Shown here in pieces: positions 24,755-30,740 of a stretch of 30,740 nt of DNA. The stretch is from contig NZ_JBIYSM020000045.1 of assembly GCF_044759095.2 (NCBI RefSeq), positions 1-30,740 on the forward strand. Reading direction: 5' to 3'. The stretch's first letter is position 1; each line of letters opens with the position of its first letter. The position numbers were made by a program, and so were the translations under genes. The notes under the pieces were generated by a model that was given only the letters and a program-made list of their open reading frames with translations, was not told the origin of the DNA and did no database searches. This DNA is from JBIYSM02 sp044759095 (GTDB lineage: Bacteria; Bacillota; Bacilli; Brevibacillales; Brevibacillaceae).

Positions 24755-24784
24755 TAGTATGGCCGGGAAGATGGGAAAACATAC
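24755..24784 (-). promoter_or_regulatory. Sigma-F/sigma-G promoter of fin
   Basis: On the minus strand GTATG (24784-24780) and a perfect CATACTA (24761-24755) are 18 bp apart. The extended -10 GGCCATACTA matches all conserved positions of the sigma-F pattern GGNNANAHTR as well as the sigma-G consensus. It predicts a start about 24 bp upstream of the fin TTG, supporting that start codon. Confidence 0.85.
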
Positions 24785-24821
24785 AAGGTCGTCAAAGGCG
24801 CTCGACTGGAAATCGGGCTCC

Positions 24822-25397
24822 CTAGCCCTCATATTTCAGGCTGTTGTAGTGGTTCATCACTTTTAAAAAAGGCTCCCTTGTCCACATGACAGCGGCGTGG
24901 GCGGCATGCTCCACCGCCTTGTCGATCAGCGGTCTTTCCGCGGCGGGAAAGTCCTGCAGCACGTATTCGCTTACGCTCCTGCCCGGCTGAGGTCGGCCGA
25001 TGCCCACTTTGATCCGATTGAACTCCTGTGTCCCCAAATGTTGGATCAGCGATTTGATACCGTTGTGGCCGCCGGCGCTGCCTTTTATCCTGAGGCGCAG
25101 CTGCCCGGTCGGCAGATCCAGATCGTCGTAGATGACCAGCAGATCGTCCGGCGTCAGCTTGTAAAACTTGATGATTTCAGCGACTGATTCACCGGACAGG
25201 TTCATGTAGGTTTGCGGCTTGACCAGCAGCACCTTTTCAGTCTCGATGCGTCCCTCGCCGACAATCGCGCGAAACTTTGACTGTTGTACGGGAATCCCAC
25301 ATTTGTCGCTAATTTTATCTATGGTGATAAATCCGACATTATGTCTCGTGTCTTCATATTTTTTGCCGGGATTGCCCAGCCCGATGATGACTTTCAC
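24822..25397 (-). CDS. pth: Peptidyl-tRNA hydrolase
   Basis: The 191-residue enzyme frees tRNA from peptidyl-tRNA that drops off ribosomes. The signature IGLGNPGKKYEDTRHNVGF is at the N-terminus with the catalytic histidine at residue 19; the aspartate in LLVIYDDLDLP and the GHNGIKS motif are also present. In B. subtilis the gene is spoVC and temperature-sensitive alleles block sporulation. The GTG start has a strong GGAGGAGG site. It follows a decayed gene (25447-25686) and is upstream of fin, as expected. Confidence 0.97.
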   Translation of the reverse strand: MKVIIGLGNPGKKYEDTRHNVGFITIDKISDKCGIPVQQSKFRAIVGEGRIETEKVLLVKPQTYMNLSGESVAEIIKFYKLTPDDLLVIYDDLDLPTGQLRLRIKGSAGGHNGIKSLIQHLGTQEFNRIKVGIGRPQPGRSVSEYVLQDFPAAERPLIDKAVEHAAHAAVMWTREPFLKVMNHYNSLKYEG

Positions 25398-25446
25398 GGT
25401 ACCTCCTCCAATCTCTTTTCCATTTTACTAAAATGCTTCCTTGAAC

Positions 25447-25686
25447 AAAAGGAAAAAACCCCGCCTCCAGCAACTGCTCCAGAATCGGTCTTTGGCCTTG
25501 AATCGGGGCCGGTTCATTGACAATCACAGCCGGTAACCAACGCAACCAGAAGAGTGCTCTGACAACCGGCACTTCGCTCAGGGTTACCTCTTTGACAGCC
25601 CGGTACACGGCTTCCTGGGTCGCTTCGATCTGGATGGAGTGCACTTCATGGTAATGAAAAAAAGGCAAACAGCGATCCAGGATCAT
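25447..25686 (-). pseudogene. Truncated SRPBCC-like hypothetical protein
   Basis: An ATG at 25686, with AAAGGGG upstream, opens 80 residues with a family-like pattern: HSIQIEATQEAVYRAVKEVT then LSEVPVVRALFWLRWLP and RPILEQLLEAGFF. I recall such sequences from conserved hypothetical proteins of about 160-180 residues with an SRPBCC-like fold, where a second half containing a PGRELVLG-type strand should follow. Here the reading frame instead runs through an A/T-rich linker into the ribosome-binding site of pth and stops at 25354. The C-terminal half is missing, so I call a decayed gene. A short intact protein cannot be excluded. Confidence 0.5.
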
Positions 25687-25756
25687 CGTAACGGCCCCTT
25701 TTTTTGAAAGATACGATCTGACTCCAGCTTATGACAGATTCAGGAAATGAACAACG

Positions 25757-25914
25757 TAAGAAAACCCACCCGGCATTAGCTATCCTCGACCCACTCGGCG
25801 TTATCTATCGCTGTGCCGAGTGGGGTCCCTTTCTTCGCCGGGCGGGGCCCCGAACACTTTTCTAGCGGCTGTATGGGATGTCCAAATTTATAAATTCTTA
25901 ATACACCAAGAATA
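25757..25914 (-). repeat. Expanded copy (C) of the intergenic GC-hairpin repeat
   Basis: The core 25837-25914 matches copy B with one extra base. The closing stem is GCCGGGCGGG (25837-25846) with CCCACCCGGC (25765-25774), 10 bp with one G-U pair, followed on the minus strand by TTTTCTTA. Its loop is expanded by a second perfect hairpin CCCACTCGGC/GCCGAGTGGG (25790-25799/25815-25824). The two left arms, CCCACCCGGCATTAGCTATC and CCCACTCGGCGTTATCTATC, look like a duplicated module. It lies downstream of ctc. Confidence 0.88.
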
Positions 25915-25935
25915 CCCCGAGCTTGACACCCGGGG
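25915..25935 (-). terminator. Hairpin after ctc
   Basis: CCCCG (25915-25919) and CGGGG (25931-25935) form a short stem 19 bp after the ctc stop. As at copy B, the minus-strand sequence then enters the repeat core (TATTCTTGGTG) without its own T-tract, so it may be the variable first hairpin of the repeat. Confidence 0.4.
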
Positions 25936-25954
25936 CTTTAGAATTTATTGGCGA

Positions 25955-26578
25955 TTACACTTTTTTGGCTTCCTCTGTCGCCGCTTCCGCATTCTCCTTG
26001 ACGGCTACCGCTTCCTGCTCGGCCTCAAGTGACTCTTCAGACGGCGCCTTGACCGGCAGCACGCTGATGAGGACCTCCATCTCATCAAGCTCGATGTCTA
26101 CGCCAGACGGGATCTCCAGGTCCTTGACGAGAATGACGTCCCCCACGTCTAGTCCGTCCACGTTAACCGTAAACGACTCCGGTATGTTCGTCGGCAGGCA
26201 GCCAACTTCCACACTGTGACGAACAAGAGTGGCGACGCCCTGTACGGGATCTCCTGTCATCAGGACCGGGACGCTGGTGTGAATCCTTTCATTCATGTTG
26301 ATTTGCTTGAAATCGGCATGCAGCACGTTGCCCATCACCGGGTGGCGCTGCAGTTCATAAACCATGACGTTGTGCTCGTTTCCGTTGATATTTAAACGAA
26401 AGGGCTTATTGGTTGAATGATGGCGCAGCAACTGGTCCAACTCCTTGCCATTCACCTGGATCGACAAGTTGTTCACATCCGGTCCGTAAACAACGGCCGG
26501 CACCCAACCTTGACGCCGCAACGCATTGTTAGAAGGCCCCTGTCCTTTTCGGCGAATTTGCGCATGGATCACTTCCAC
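25955..26578 (-). CDS. ctc: General stress ribosomal protein Ctc (bL25 family)
   Basis: The 207-residue protein has an N-terminal bL25 5S rRNA-binding domain (RRKGQGPSNNALRRQGWVPAV, residues 9-95) and the TL5/Ctc C-terminal beta domain, ending in an acidic alanine-rich tail. Ctc binds 5S rRNA in the 50S central protuberance under stress. I place the start at GTG 26578 because GAGGAGG lies 7 nt upstream; an upstream in-frame ATG would lie in the preceding hairpin. In B. subtilis ctc has a sigma-B promoter; none is visible here in the 90-bp gap after prs, so expression probably depends on reading through the hairpin. Confidence 0.93.
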   Translation of the reverse strand: MEVIHAQIRRKGQGPSNNALRRQGWVPAVVYGPDVNNLSIQVNGKELDQLLRHHSTNKPFRLNINGNEHNVMVYELQRHPVMGNVLHADFKQINMNERIHTSVPVLMTGDPVQGVATLVRHSVEVGCLPTNIPESFTVNVDGLDVGDVILVKDLEIPSGVDIELDEMEVLISVLPVKAPSEESLEAEQEAVAVKENAEAATEEAKKV

Positions 26579-26639
26579 AAAAAAACCTCCTCTGGACGTT
26601 CTAGAAATTTCTTCCTTTCTAGCTTGTCCAGCGGAGGTT
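26579..26639 (-). terminator. Strong hairpin that includes the ctc ribosome-binding site
   Basis: Read on the minus strand AACCTCC-G-CTGGAC (26639-26626) pairs with GTCCAG-A-GGAGGTT (26597-26584), and an inner CTAGAAA/TTTCTAG stem (26622-26616 with 26607-26601) closes the loop, with symmetrical AAG/AAC internal loop. A run of seven T (26585-26579) follows the GGAGG and touches the GTG start of ctc. The structure is both a Rho-independent terminator for prs and a block on the ctc ribosome-binding site. Confidence 0.9.
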
Positions 26640-26667
26640 GTTTTCAATCGCTTGCTTCGGGCGGATC

Positions 26668-27618
26668 TTAGTCGAACAGCTTGCTTACGGAGAGTTCTTC
26701 GTGTACGCGGATTATCGCTTCTCCGATGATCGGCGCAACGGACAGCACCTTGATTTTGTCGATCATGCGGTCCTGGGAGAGCGGGATCGTGTTGGTGACG
26801 ATCAGCTCGCGGATCTTCGATTTTTCAATGCGCTCGATTGCCGGACCGGACAATACCGGATGGGTGCAGCATGCGTACACATCGCGCGCACCAGCCTCTA
26901 TTAGAGCATTTGCCGCCAGGGTGATTGTACCGGCCGTATCAATGATGTCGTCAATGATAATCGCCGTTTTGCCTTCGATGTTACCGACGATGTTCATCAC
27001 TTCCGCCACATTCGGCTCCGGACGGCGTTTGTCGATAATGGCGATTGGCGCTTCCAAACGTTCCGCCAGTTTACGGGCACGCGTCACACCGCCGTGGTCA
27101 GGAGATACGACCACGATGTCCTTCAAGCCTTTTTCCGAGAAGTACTTGGCCAGAATCGGCACCCCGAGCAGGTGGTCAACCGGGATATCGAAAAAGCCTT
27201 GGATCTGCGTGGCATGCAGGTCCATGGTGATGATGCGGTGTGCACCGGCTGTTTCGATCAGGTTCGCGACCAGTTTTGCCGTAATCGGGTCGCGTGCGCG
27301 CGCTTTGCGATCCTGTCGGGCATAGCCGTAGTAAGGAATGACCACGTTAATGCTCTTCGCCGACGCGCGTTTCAACGCGTCCACCATCACCAGCAGTTCC
27401 ATCAGGTGTTCGTTTACGGGAGCACTTGTTGGCTGAATGACAAACACATCGCAACCGCGAACACTTTCGTTCAATTTGATCTGGCATTCGCCGTCGCTGA
27501 AGCGAACCGCCTCAGCATTTCCCAATTGGAGTCCGATATGTTCGGCAATCTCGCGAGCGAGCTGCGGATTTGCGTTGCAGGTAAATACCTTCAGTTTTGG
27601 GTCGCGGTAGTTAGCCAT
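26668..27618 (-). CDS. prs: Ribose-phosphate pyrophosphokinase (PRPP synthase)
   Basis: The 316-residue enzyme makes PRPP from ribose 5-phosphate and ATP, for purines, pyrimidines, NAD, histidine and tryptophan. Motifs seen: FSDGECQIKLNESVRGCDVF, the PYYGYARQDRK loop with ATP-binding residues, VSPDHGGVTRARKLAERL and the PRPP-binding IIDDIIDTAGTI. Length equals the B. subtilis enzyme (317). It follows glmU by 23 bp. GGGAGG lies 13 nt before ATG, a long spacing. PRPP also feeds hpt and NadA-dependent NAD synthesis nearby. Confidence 0.97.
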   Translation of the reverse strand: MANYRDPKLKVFTCNANPQLAREIAEHIGLQLGNAEAVRFSDGECQIKLNESVRGCDVFVIQPTSAPVNEHLMELLVMVDALKRASAKSINVVIPYYGYARQDRKARARDPITAKLVANLIETAGAHRIITMDLHATQIQGFFDIPVDHLLGVPILAKYFSEKGLKDIVVVSPDHGGVTRARKLAERLEAPIAIIDKRRPEPNVAEVMNIVGNIEGKTAIIIDDIIDTAGTITLAANALIEAGARDVYACCTHPVLSGPAIERIEKSKIRELIVTNTIPLSQDRMIDKIKVLSVAPIIGEAIIRVHEELSVSKLFD

Positions 27619-27641
27619 TGTTCTTCATGAACCTCCCGTAA

Positions 27642-29027
27642 TTAATCCTTTTTCACTTGTTTGCGCGGCAGCTTGTTGGCATATCCGAGCTTGTTTACTT
27701 GCCGTTCGCGGGCAATTGCCAGCGCATCGTCCGGCACGTTCTGGTTGATGGTGGAGCCGGCTGCGACATAGGCGTTGCGACCAACTGTCACAGGCGCGAC
27801 CAGATTGGTGTTGCATCCGATGAAGGAACCGTCGCCGACGATGGTCTTGTGCTTGACGGCCCCGTCGTAATTCACAGTAATGGTTCCGCAACCGATATTG
27901 ACACCTTCGCCGATTTCGGCGTCACCCACATAGCTGAGGTGAGGCACTTTTGTCCCTTTTCCTATTTTTGCATTTTTCAGCTCAACAAAATCGCCAATTT
28001 TCACATGGGTACCAATCTCTGAACCGGGACGCACGTACGCGAATGGACCAATGGTCGCTTTGTCCGCTACCTGGGACTCAGTCAGCACGGAATACGAGAT
28101 CTCCACCCCGTCTCCCACCTGCACATCGGTTAAATTGGCCTGCGGTCCAATCACGCAATCAGCGCCGATACTTGTACGGCCGCGCAGATGGGTTCCGGGC
28201 AGGATCACGGTATCCTGGCCGATGGTTACATCCGCATCGATATAGGTGGACGCCGGATCGATGATGGTGACCCCGTTCTTCATGTGGCGAACAGCGATGC
28301 GTCTGCGCATGTACGCTTCCGCTTCGGAAAGCTGTACGCGGTCGTTAACCCCCATCGTTTCTTCCGGGTCGACCGCTTCATAGGCAACCACTTTTTCGCC
28401 CGCTTCCCGCAATATTCCAACGCAGTCCGTCACGTAGTATTCGCCCTGAGCGTTGTCGTTTTTCACTTGCGACAAGGACTTCAGGAGTTTTTGATTGTCA
28501 AAACAGTATATTCCTGTGTTGATTTCCCGGATAGCCCGTTCTTCCGGGCTGGCATCCTTGTGTTCAACGATCCGCATCACTTCTCCCGCCTCGTTGCGAA
28601 TCATGCGACCGTAGCCCGTCGGATCGGGAAGCTTGGCGGTCAGCACAGTCGCAGCGGCTTGCTGCTGTTCGTGATACTGAAGGAGAGCGGTTAACGTTTC
28701 CGAGGAAAGAAGAGGGACGTCTCCATATAAAATAAAAGTTGTTCCTTGTTTGCCCTGTAAGAATGGCACTGCCTGCTGGACGGCATGCGCCGTACCCAGC
28801 TGTTCCTGTTGCAACGCGTATGCGACGCGGTCGCCCAATGCGGCGCGAACGGCGTCGGCACCATGACCTACAACGACGACAACGTCCTCCACCCGCATCG
28901 CATCCAATGTGTCCACGACGTGCTGAACCATTGGCTTTCCGCATACGGGGTGCAGAACTTTATACAGCTTCGATTTCATCCGTGTGCCTTGACCGGCGGC
29001 CAAAACCACGGCATGTATCTTAGACAT
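27642..29027 (-). CDS. glmU: Bifunctional GlmU (N-acetylglucosamine-1-phosphate uridyltransferase/glucosamine-1-phosphate acetyltransferase)
   Basis: The 461-residue enzyme makes UDP-GlcNAc for peptidoglycan and teichoic acids. The N-terminal nucleotidyltransferase has LAAGQGTRMKSKLYKVLHP with the catalytic arginine and lysine, and GDVPLLS. The C-terminal left-handed beta helix (from about residue 255) has hexapeptide repeats and LSYVGDAEIGEG, then GCGTITVNYDG around the acetyltransferase active site. The ATG at 29027 follows GGAGGG by 7 nt. It heads the glmU-prs unit with its own promoter. Confidence 0.97.
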   Translation of the reverse strand: MSKIHAVVLAAGQGTRMKSKLYKVLHPVCGKPMVQHVVDTLDAMRVEDVVVVVGHGADAVRAALGDRVAYALQQEQLGTAHAVQQAVPFLQGKQGTTFILYGDVPLLSSETLTALLQYHEQQQAAATVLTAKLPDPTGYGRMIRNEAGEVMRIVEHKDASPEERAIREINTGIYCFDNQKLLKSLSQVKNDNAQGEYYVTDCVGILREAGEKVVAYEAVDPEETMGVNDRVQLSEAEAYMRRRIAVRHMKNGVTIIDPASTYIDADVTIGQDTVILPGTHLRGRTSIGADCVIGPQANLTDVQVGDGVEISYSVLTESQVADKATIGPFAYVRPGSEIGTHVKIGDFVELKNAKIGKGTKVPHLSYVGDAEIGEGVNIGCGTITVNYDGAVKHKTIVGDGSFIGCNTNLVAPVTVGRNAYVAAGSTINQNVPDDALAIARERQVNKLGYANKLPRKQVKKD

Positions 29028-29058
29028 GTTAACCCTCCAGCATAGAAGTTCCATCATG

Positions 29059-29087
29059 ACTATATCTTAATCGTATGGTGATTTCAA
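29059..29087 (-). promoter_or_regulatory. Sigma-A promoter of glmU-prs
   Basis: On the minus strand TTGAAA (29087-29082) and TATAGT (29064-29059) are exactly 17 bp apart, about 30 bp upstream of the glmU start. The -35 is only 7 bp from the -35 of the divergent cobW-family gene, so the two promoters share a compact control region. Confidence 0.78.
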
Positions 29088-29094
29088 GAGAAGT

Positions 29095-29143
29095 TTGACT
29101 GACGTTTTCGGACTGGCTTATGATGGGGGAATAAGAATATTCC
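29095..29143 (+). promoter_or_regulatory. Sigma-A promoter and inverted repeat of the CobW-type gene
   Basis: TTGACT (29095-29100) and TATGAT (29119-29124) are 18 bp apart. Directly downstream an inverted repeat GGAATA-AGAA-TATTCC (29128-29143) covers the expected start site, where a repressor could bind. It does not match the Zur consensus. Confidence 0.65.
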
Positions 29144-29167
29144 GATAGTAACGGGGGGATGGAATAG

Positions 29168-30199
29168 ATGAGCGTCGGTGTATACATCTTGACCGGCTAC
29201 TTGGGCAGCGGAAAAACAACCCTGCTGCAAAAGCTGCTTGCCTACCTTCGCAACCAGGGCGGCAATGTGGTGGTTATGATGAATGAGATGGGCGAAGAGG
29301 ACATTGACGGCGAACAACTTCAGGGGTTTGGCTTCCCTGTCAAAAAAATGCTGGATGGATGCATCTGCTGCTCGATTCGCGGAGAACTTACAGACGGGCT
29401 GAAGGAGATCATCGCGTCGATTCGACCTGATCATATCATCATTGAGACGACAGGTGTGGCCGATCCCATCGACGTGGTGGATGCCATGACTCACCCCGAG
29501 CTGTATGACAAAATTGACCTCAAAGGAATTATCAGCGTAGTGGATGCCTCCCGCTTCCTCGATTTGAATTCCCGTTTCCAATCGAGCAGCGCTCTGGTCA
29601 AAACGGTTCGCAACCAGGTAAAATACGCAGATTTGCTGATACTGAACAAAATTGACCTGGTGACAGAAGACGTTCTGAACAAAGTGAAGGGAAAGCTGCA
29701 GGAGCTTAATCCGGCGGCACCGCTTTACCCGACCATCCAAAGCGACATGGACCTGCCGTCCTTGCTCGCAGTCAAACGAGTGGCGGAGCGAACTTCGGAG
29801 GAACGATCCATTGACCGGGCTGTCGCAGCTCCTGTGCAAAAAGGCATCGGCCGTTTCTCTCCGCTGGATAAAATCAAGCAGTCACTGGGCATGAAAACAG
29901 CTCAACCGACGCTTTTCAACAGCATCGAGACCTTCTCCTACCACTTCAAGGCACCGGTGGACGGAAAAAAATTCGAAGACTTTCTCTGGGATCTTCCCAA
30001 AAACGTCTACCGCGCCAAAGGTTACGTCCAGTTCAAAGGGCGAGAGGAGCTCATCTCCTTTCAACATACGGACAACCAGGTGAACCTCTTCCCGTTTGAA
30101 AACTTCGGCCCGAAGATGGTCGCCGTCTTCATCGGAGAAGGACTGGAGAAGGACACGATCATAGCGAATTTGGAAAAATGTTATGAAAACTCCAACTAA
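29168..30199 (+). CDS. CobW/COG0523-family GTPase, putative metallochaperone
   Basis: The 343-residue protein is the only plus-strand gene. It has a P-loop LTGYLGSGKTTLLQ (residues 8-21), the family metal-binding motif CICC (65-68), ETTGVADP (Walker B region), LNKIDLV (the GTP-specificity NKxD) and a C-terminal CobW_C domain of about 100 residues. COG0523 members deliver metals, often zinc, using GTP; others serve cobalamin or nitrile hydratase. No histidine-rich loop is seen. GGGGGGATGG precedes the ATG. In B. subtilis purR and ridA occupy the space between glmU and spoVG; here this gene stands in their place. Confidence 0.93.
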   Translation: MSVGVYILTGYLGSGKTTLLQKLLAYLRNQGGNVVVMMNEMGEEDIDGEQLQGFGFPVKKMLDGCICCSIRGELTDGLKEIIASIRPDHIIIETTGVADPIDVVDAMTHPELYDKIDLKGIISVVDASRFLDLNSRFQSSSALVKTVRNQVKYADLLILNKIDLVTEDVLNKVKGKLQELNPAAPLYPTIQSDMDLPSLLAVKRVAERTSEERSIDRAVAAPVQKGIGRFSPLDKIKQSLGMKTAQPTLFNSIETFSYHFKAPVDGKKFEDFLWDLPKNVYRAKGYVQFKGREELISFQHTDNQVNLFPFENFGPKMVAVFIGEGLEKDTIIANLEKCYENSN

Positions 30200-30206
30200 A
30201 ATAGGA

Positions 30207-30237
30207 AAAGCACCCCGTATGGATTACAGGGTGCTTT
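30207..30237. terminator. Bidirectional terminator between the CobW gene and spoVG
   Basis: AAAGCACCC (30207-30215) and GGGTGCTTT (30229-30237) form a 9-bp stem between two convergent genes. T-rich tracts occur on both sides (GTGCTTTGTGTTT on plus, GTGCTTTTCCTATTTT on minus), stronger for spoVG. Confidence 0.85.
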
Positions 30238-30241
30238 GTGT

Positions 30242-30529
30242 TTATGCGCCTGCTTCAATTGTGTTTTCTTCTTCGAGACCGACACGCTCGTATTCGGCAA
30301 GTACAGCTGCCTGGATCTTTTCACGAGTCGCAGAAGAAATTGGATGAGCAATGTCGCGGAACTCCCCGTCCGGTGTACGTTTGCTCGGCATGGCGACGAA
30401 CATGCCATTGTTCCCGTCAATTACACGAATATCATGAACCACAAATTCATGGTCGATTGTAATAGAGGCAATGGCTTTCATCCGACCATCGGTATTAACG
30501 CGGCGAAGTCTTACGTCTGTAACTTCCAT
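30242..30529 (-). CDS. spoVG: Septation and sporulation regulator SpoVG
   Basis: The 95-residue protein is a full-length SpoVG: MEVTDVRLRRV start, the central GMFVAMPSKRTPDGEFRDIAHPI block, and an acidic tail. In Bacillus it influences septum choice in sporulation; in other Firmicutes homologs bind DNA or RNA and affect virulence and capsule genes. GGGAG lies 8 nt before the ATG. It has its own sigma-H promoter and ends in a bidirectional terminator. Confidence 0.97.
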   Translation of the reverse strand: MEVTDVRLRRVNTDGRMKAIASITIDHEFVVHDIRVIDGNNGMFVAMPSKRTPDGEFRDIAHPISSATREKIQAAVLAEYERVGLEEENTIEAGA

Positions 30530-30568
30530 CTAGTTCACTCCCTTTATCTATAACAGCGTTTAGGAGGT

Positions 30569-30596
30569 ATTCCACATGTTGGTTAAATATTCCTTC
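30569..30596 (-). promoter_or_regulatory. Sigma-H promoter of spoVG
   Basis: On the minus strand GAAGGAATA (30596-30588) matches the sigma-H -35 RNAGGAWWW fully, and GTGGAAT (30575-30569) matches the -10 RNNGAAT, with 12 bp between. The start site is predicted about 30 bp before the spoVG ATG. It conserves the known sigma-H control of spoVG in B. subtilis. Confidence 0.88.
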
Positions 30597-30606
30597 TGAT
30601 ACTTCC

Positions 30607-30645
30607 GAAATTTTGTAAAAAAATCTATAATTAAATCTTTTTTTC
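30607..30645. promoter_or_regulatory. AT-rich region upstream of the spoVG promoter
   Basis: A stretch of almost only A and T with phased runs (GATTTAATTATAGATTTTTTT on the minus strand) precedes the -35. B. subtilis spoVG has a comparable AT-rich upstream box bound by AbrB; the same role here is an inference from position and base composition. Confidence 0.4.
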
Positions 30646-30646
30646 C

Positions 30647-30672
30647 TAAGAAAACCCACCCGGCATTAGCTA
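30647..30672 (-). repeat. Partial copy (D) of the intergenic repeat
   Basis: These 26 bases (TAAGAAAACCCACCCGG then CATTAGCTA) are identical to 25757-25782 of copy C, in the same orientation. The rest up to the window end has another small hairpin (CCCC/GGGG around 30676-30695) but no GCCGGGC partner is seen before 30740; it may lie outside. Confidence 0.7.
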
Positions 30673-30740
30673 GTTTCCCCTGAAAAATTCCTGGGGTAAG
30701 TCAAAAACAAAAGGAATTCAGCTCTCTAAATGGAAGTAGT

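Noticed and set aside
27611..27628. Five-codon leader frame ATG...TAA overlapping the prs start
   Set aside because: The GGGAGG lies only 3 nt before its ATG, too close for good initiation; it is probably chance, although it would explain the long spacing to the prs ATG.
29071..29088. Possible Zur box (AATCGTA...GATTT) upstream of the CobW-type gene
   Set aside because: The two half-sites are 4 bases apart instead of the spacing needed for the Zur palindrome, and the sequence is the spacer of the glmU promoter.
29084..29839. Minus-strand open frame of 251 codons opposite the CobW-type gene
   Set aside because: It mirrors the clear COG0523 gene, has no ribosome-binding site, and its composition is that of an antisense frame.
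1..30740. CRISPR arrays, transposase genes, prophage genes or toxin-antitoxin pairs
   Set aside because: No regularly spaced repeats and no such proteins were found; the repeats found are dispersed single copies.

Overview
The window is a sporulation and housekeeping segment of an endospore-forming member of the Bacillales. Gene order on the minus strand is that of the Bacillus subtilis origin-proximal cluster: spoVG, (gap), glmU, prs, ctc, pth, fin, mfd, spoVT, yabM, yabN, rqcP, yabP, yabQ, divIC, yabR, spoIIE, yabS, yabT, tilS, hpt, ftsH. The moderately high GC content, the two-gene ThrE-type exporter next to tilS, and the protein sequences suggest a Paenibacillaceae or Brevibacillus-like organism. 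The genus is inference, not proven. All genes but one are on the minus strand; the exception is a CobW-type GTPase.

Layout from left to right. 1-2,180: nadA and a Cof-type HAD phosphatase, with three successive inverted repeats between the phosphatase and ftsH. 2,177-9,000: ftsH, hpt, tilS, a two-gene ThrE-family exporter, the yabT kinase and the yabS VWA protein; from yabS to hpt the genes are nearly or actually overlapping. 9,058-13,490: spoIIE with its unusual 21-bp-spaced promoter, then yabR, divIC, yabQ and yabP. 13,590-15,300: an accessory pair, a TetR repressor with an autoregulatory palindrome and an MFS transporter broken by an internal deletion; it sits between yabP and rqcP. 15,300-20,810: rqcP, yabN, yabM, spoVT and a PpiC-type lipoprotein foldase. 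20,840-26,650: mfd, fin, pth, a truncated remnant gene and ctc. 26,668-30,529: prs, glmU, the divergent CobW GTPase and spoVG. No gene-free stretch exceeds 300 bases once the pseudogenes are counted.

Sporulation control can be read from the promoters: sigma-H for spoVG, Spo0A/sigma-A for spoIIE, sigma-F/G for fin, a plausible sigma-G promoter far upstream of spoVT, and weaker candidates for yabS (sigma-F/G) and yabP (sigma-E).

The most unusual element is a multi-copy intergenic repeat at about 12,216, 18,833, 25,757 and 30,647. Two copies share a 77-nt core that is identical except for one indel. All copies have the same orientation relative to the neighbouring genes, and the three complete ones end in a GC-rich hairpin followed by a T-rich tract. 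It may be a mobile MITE-like element or a structured RNA/terminator family; I do not recognise it. A second unusual feature is the strong hairpin between prs and ctc, whose 3' arm is the ctc ribosome-binding site and whose T-tract runs directly into the ctc start codon.
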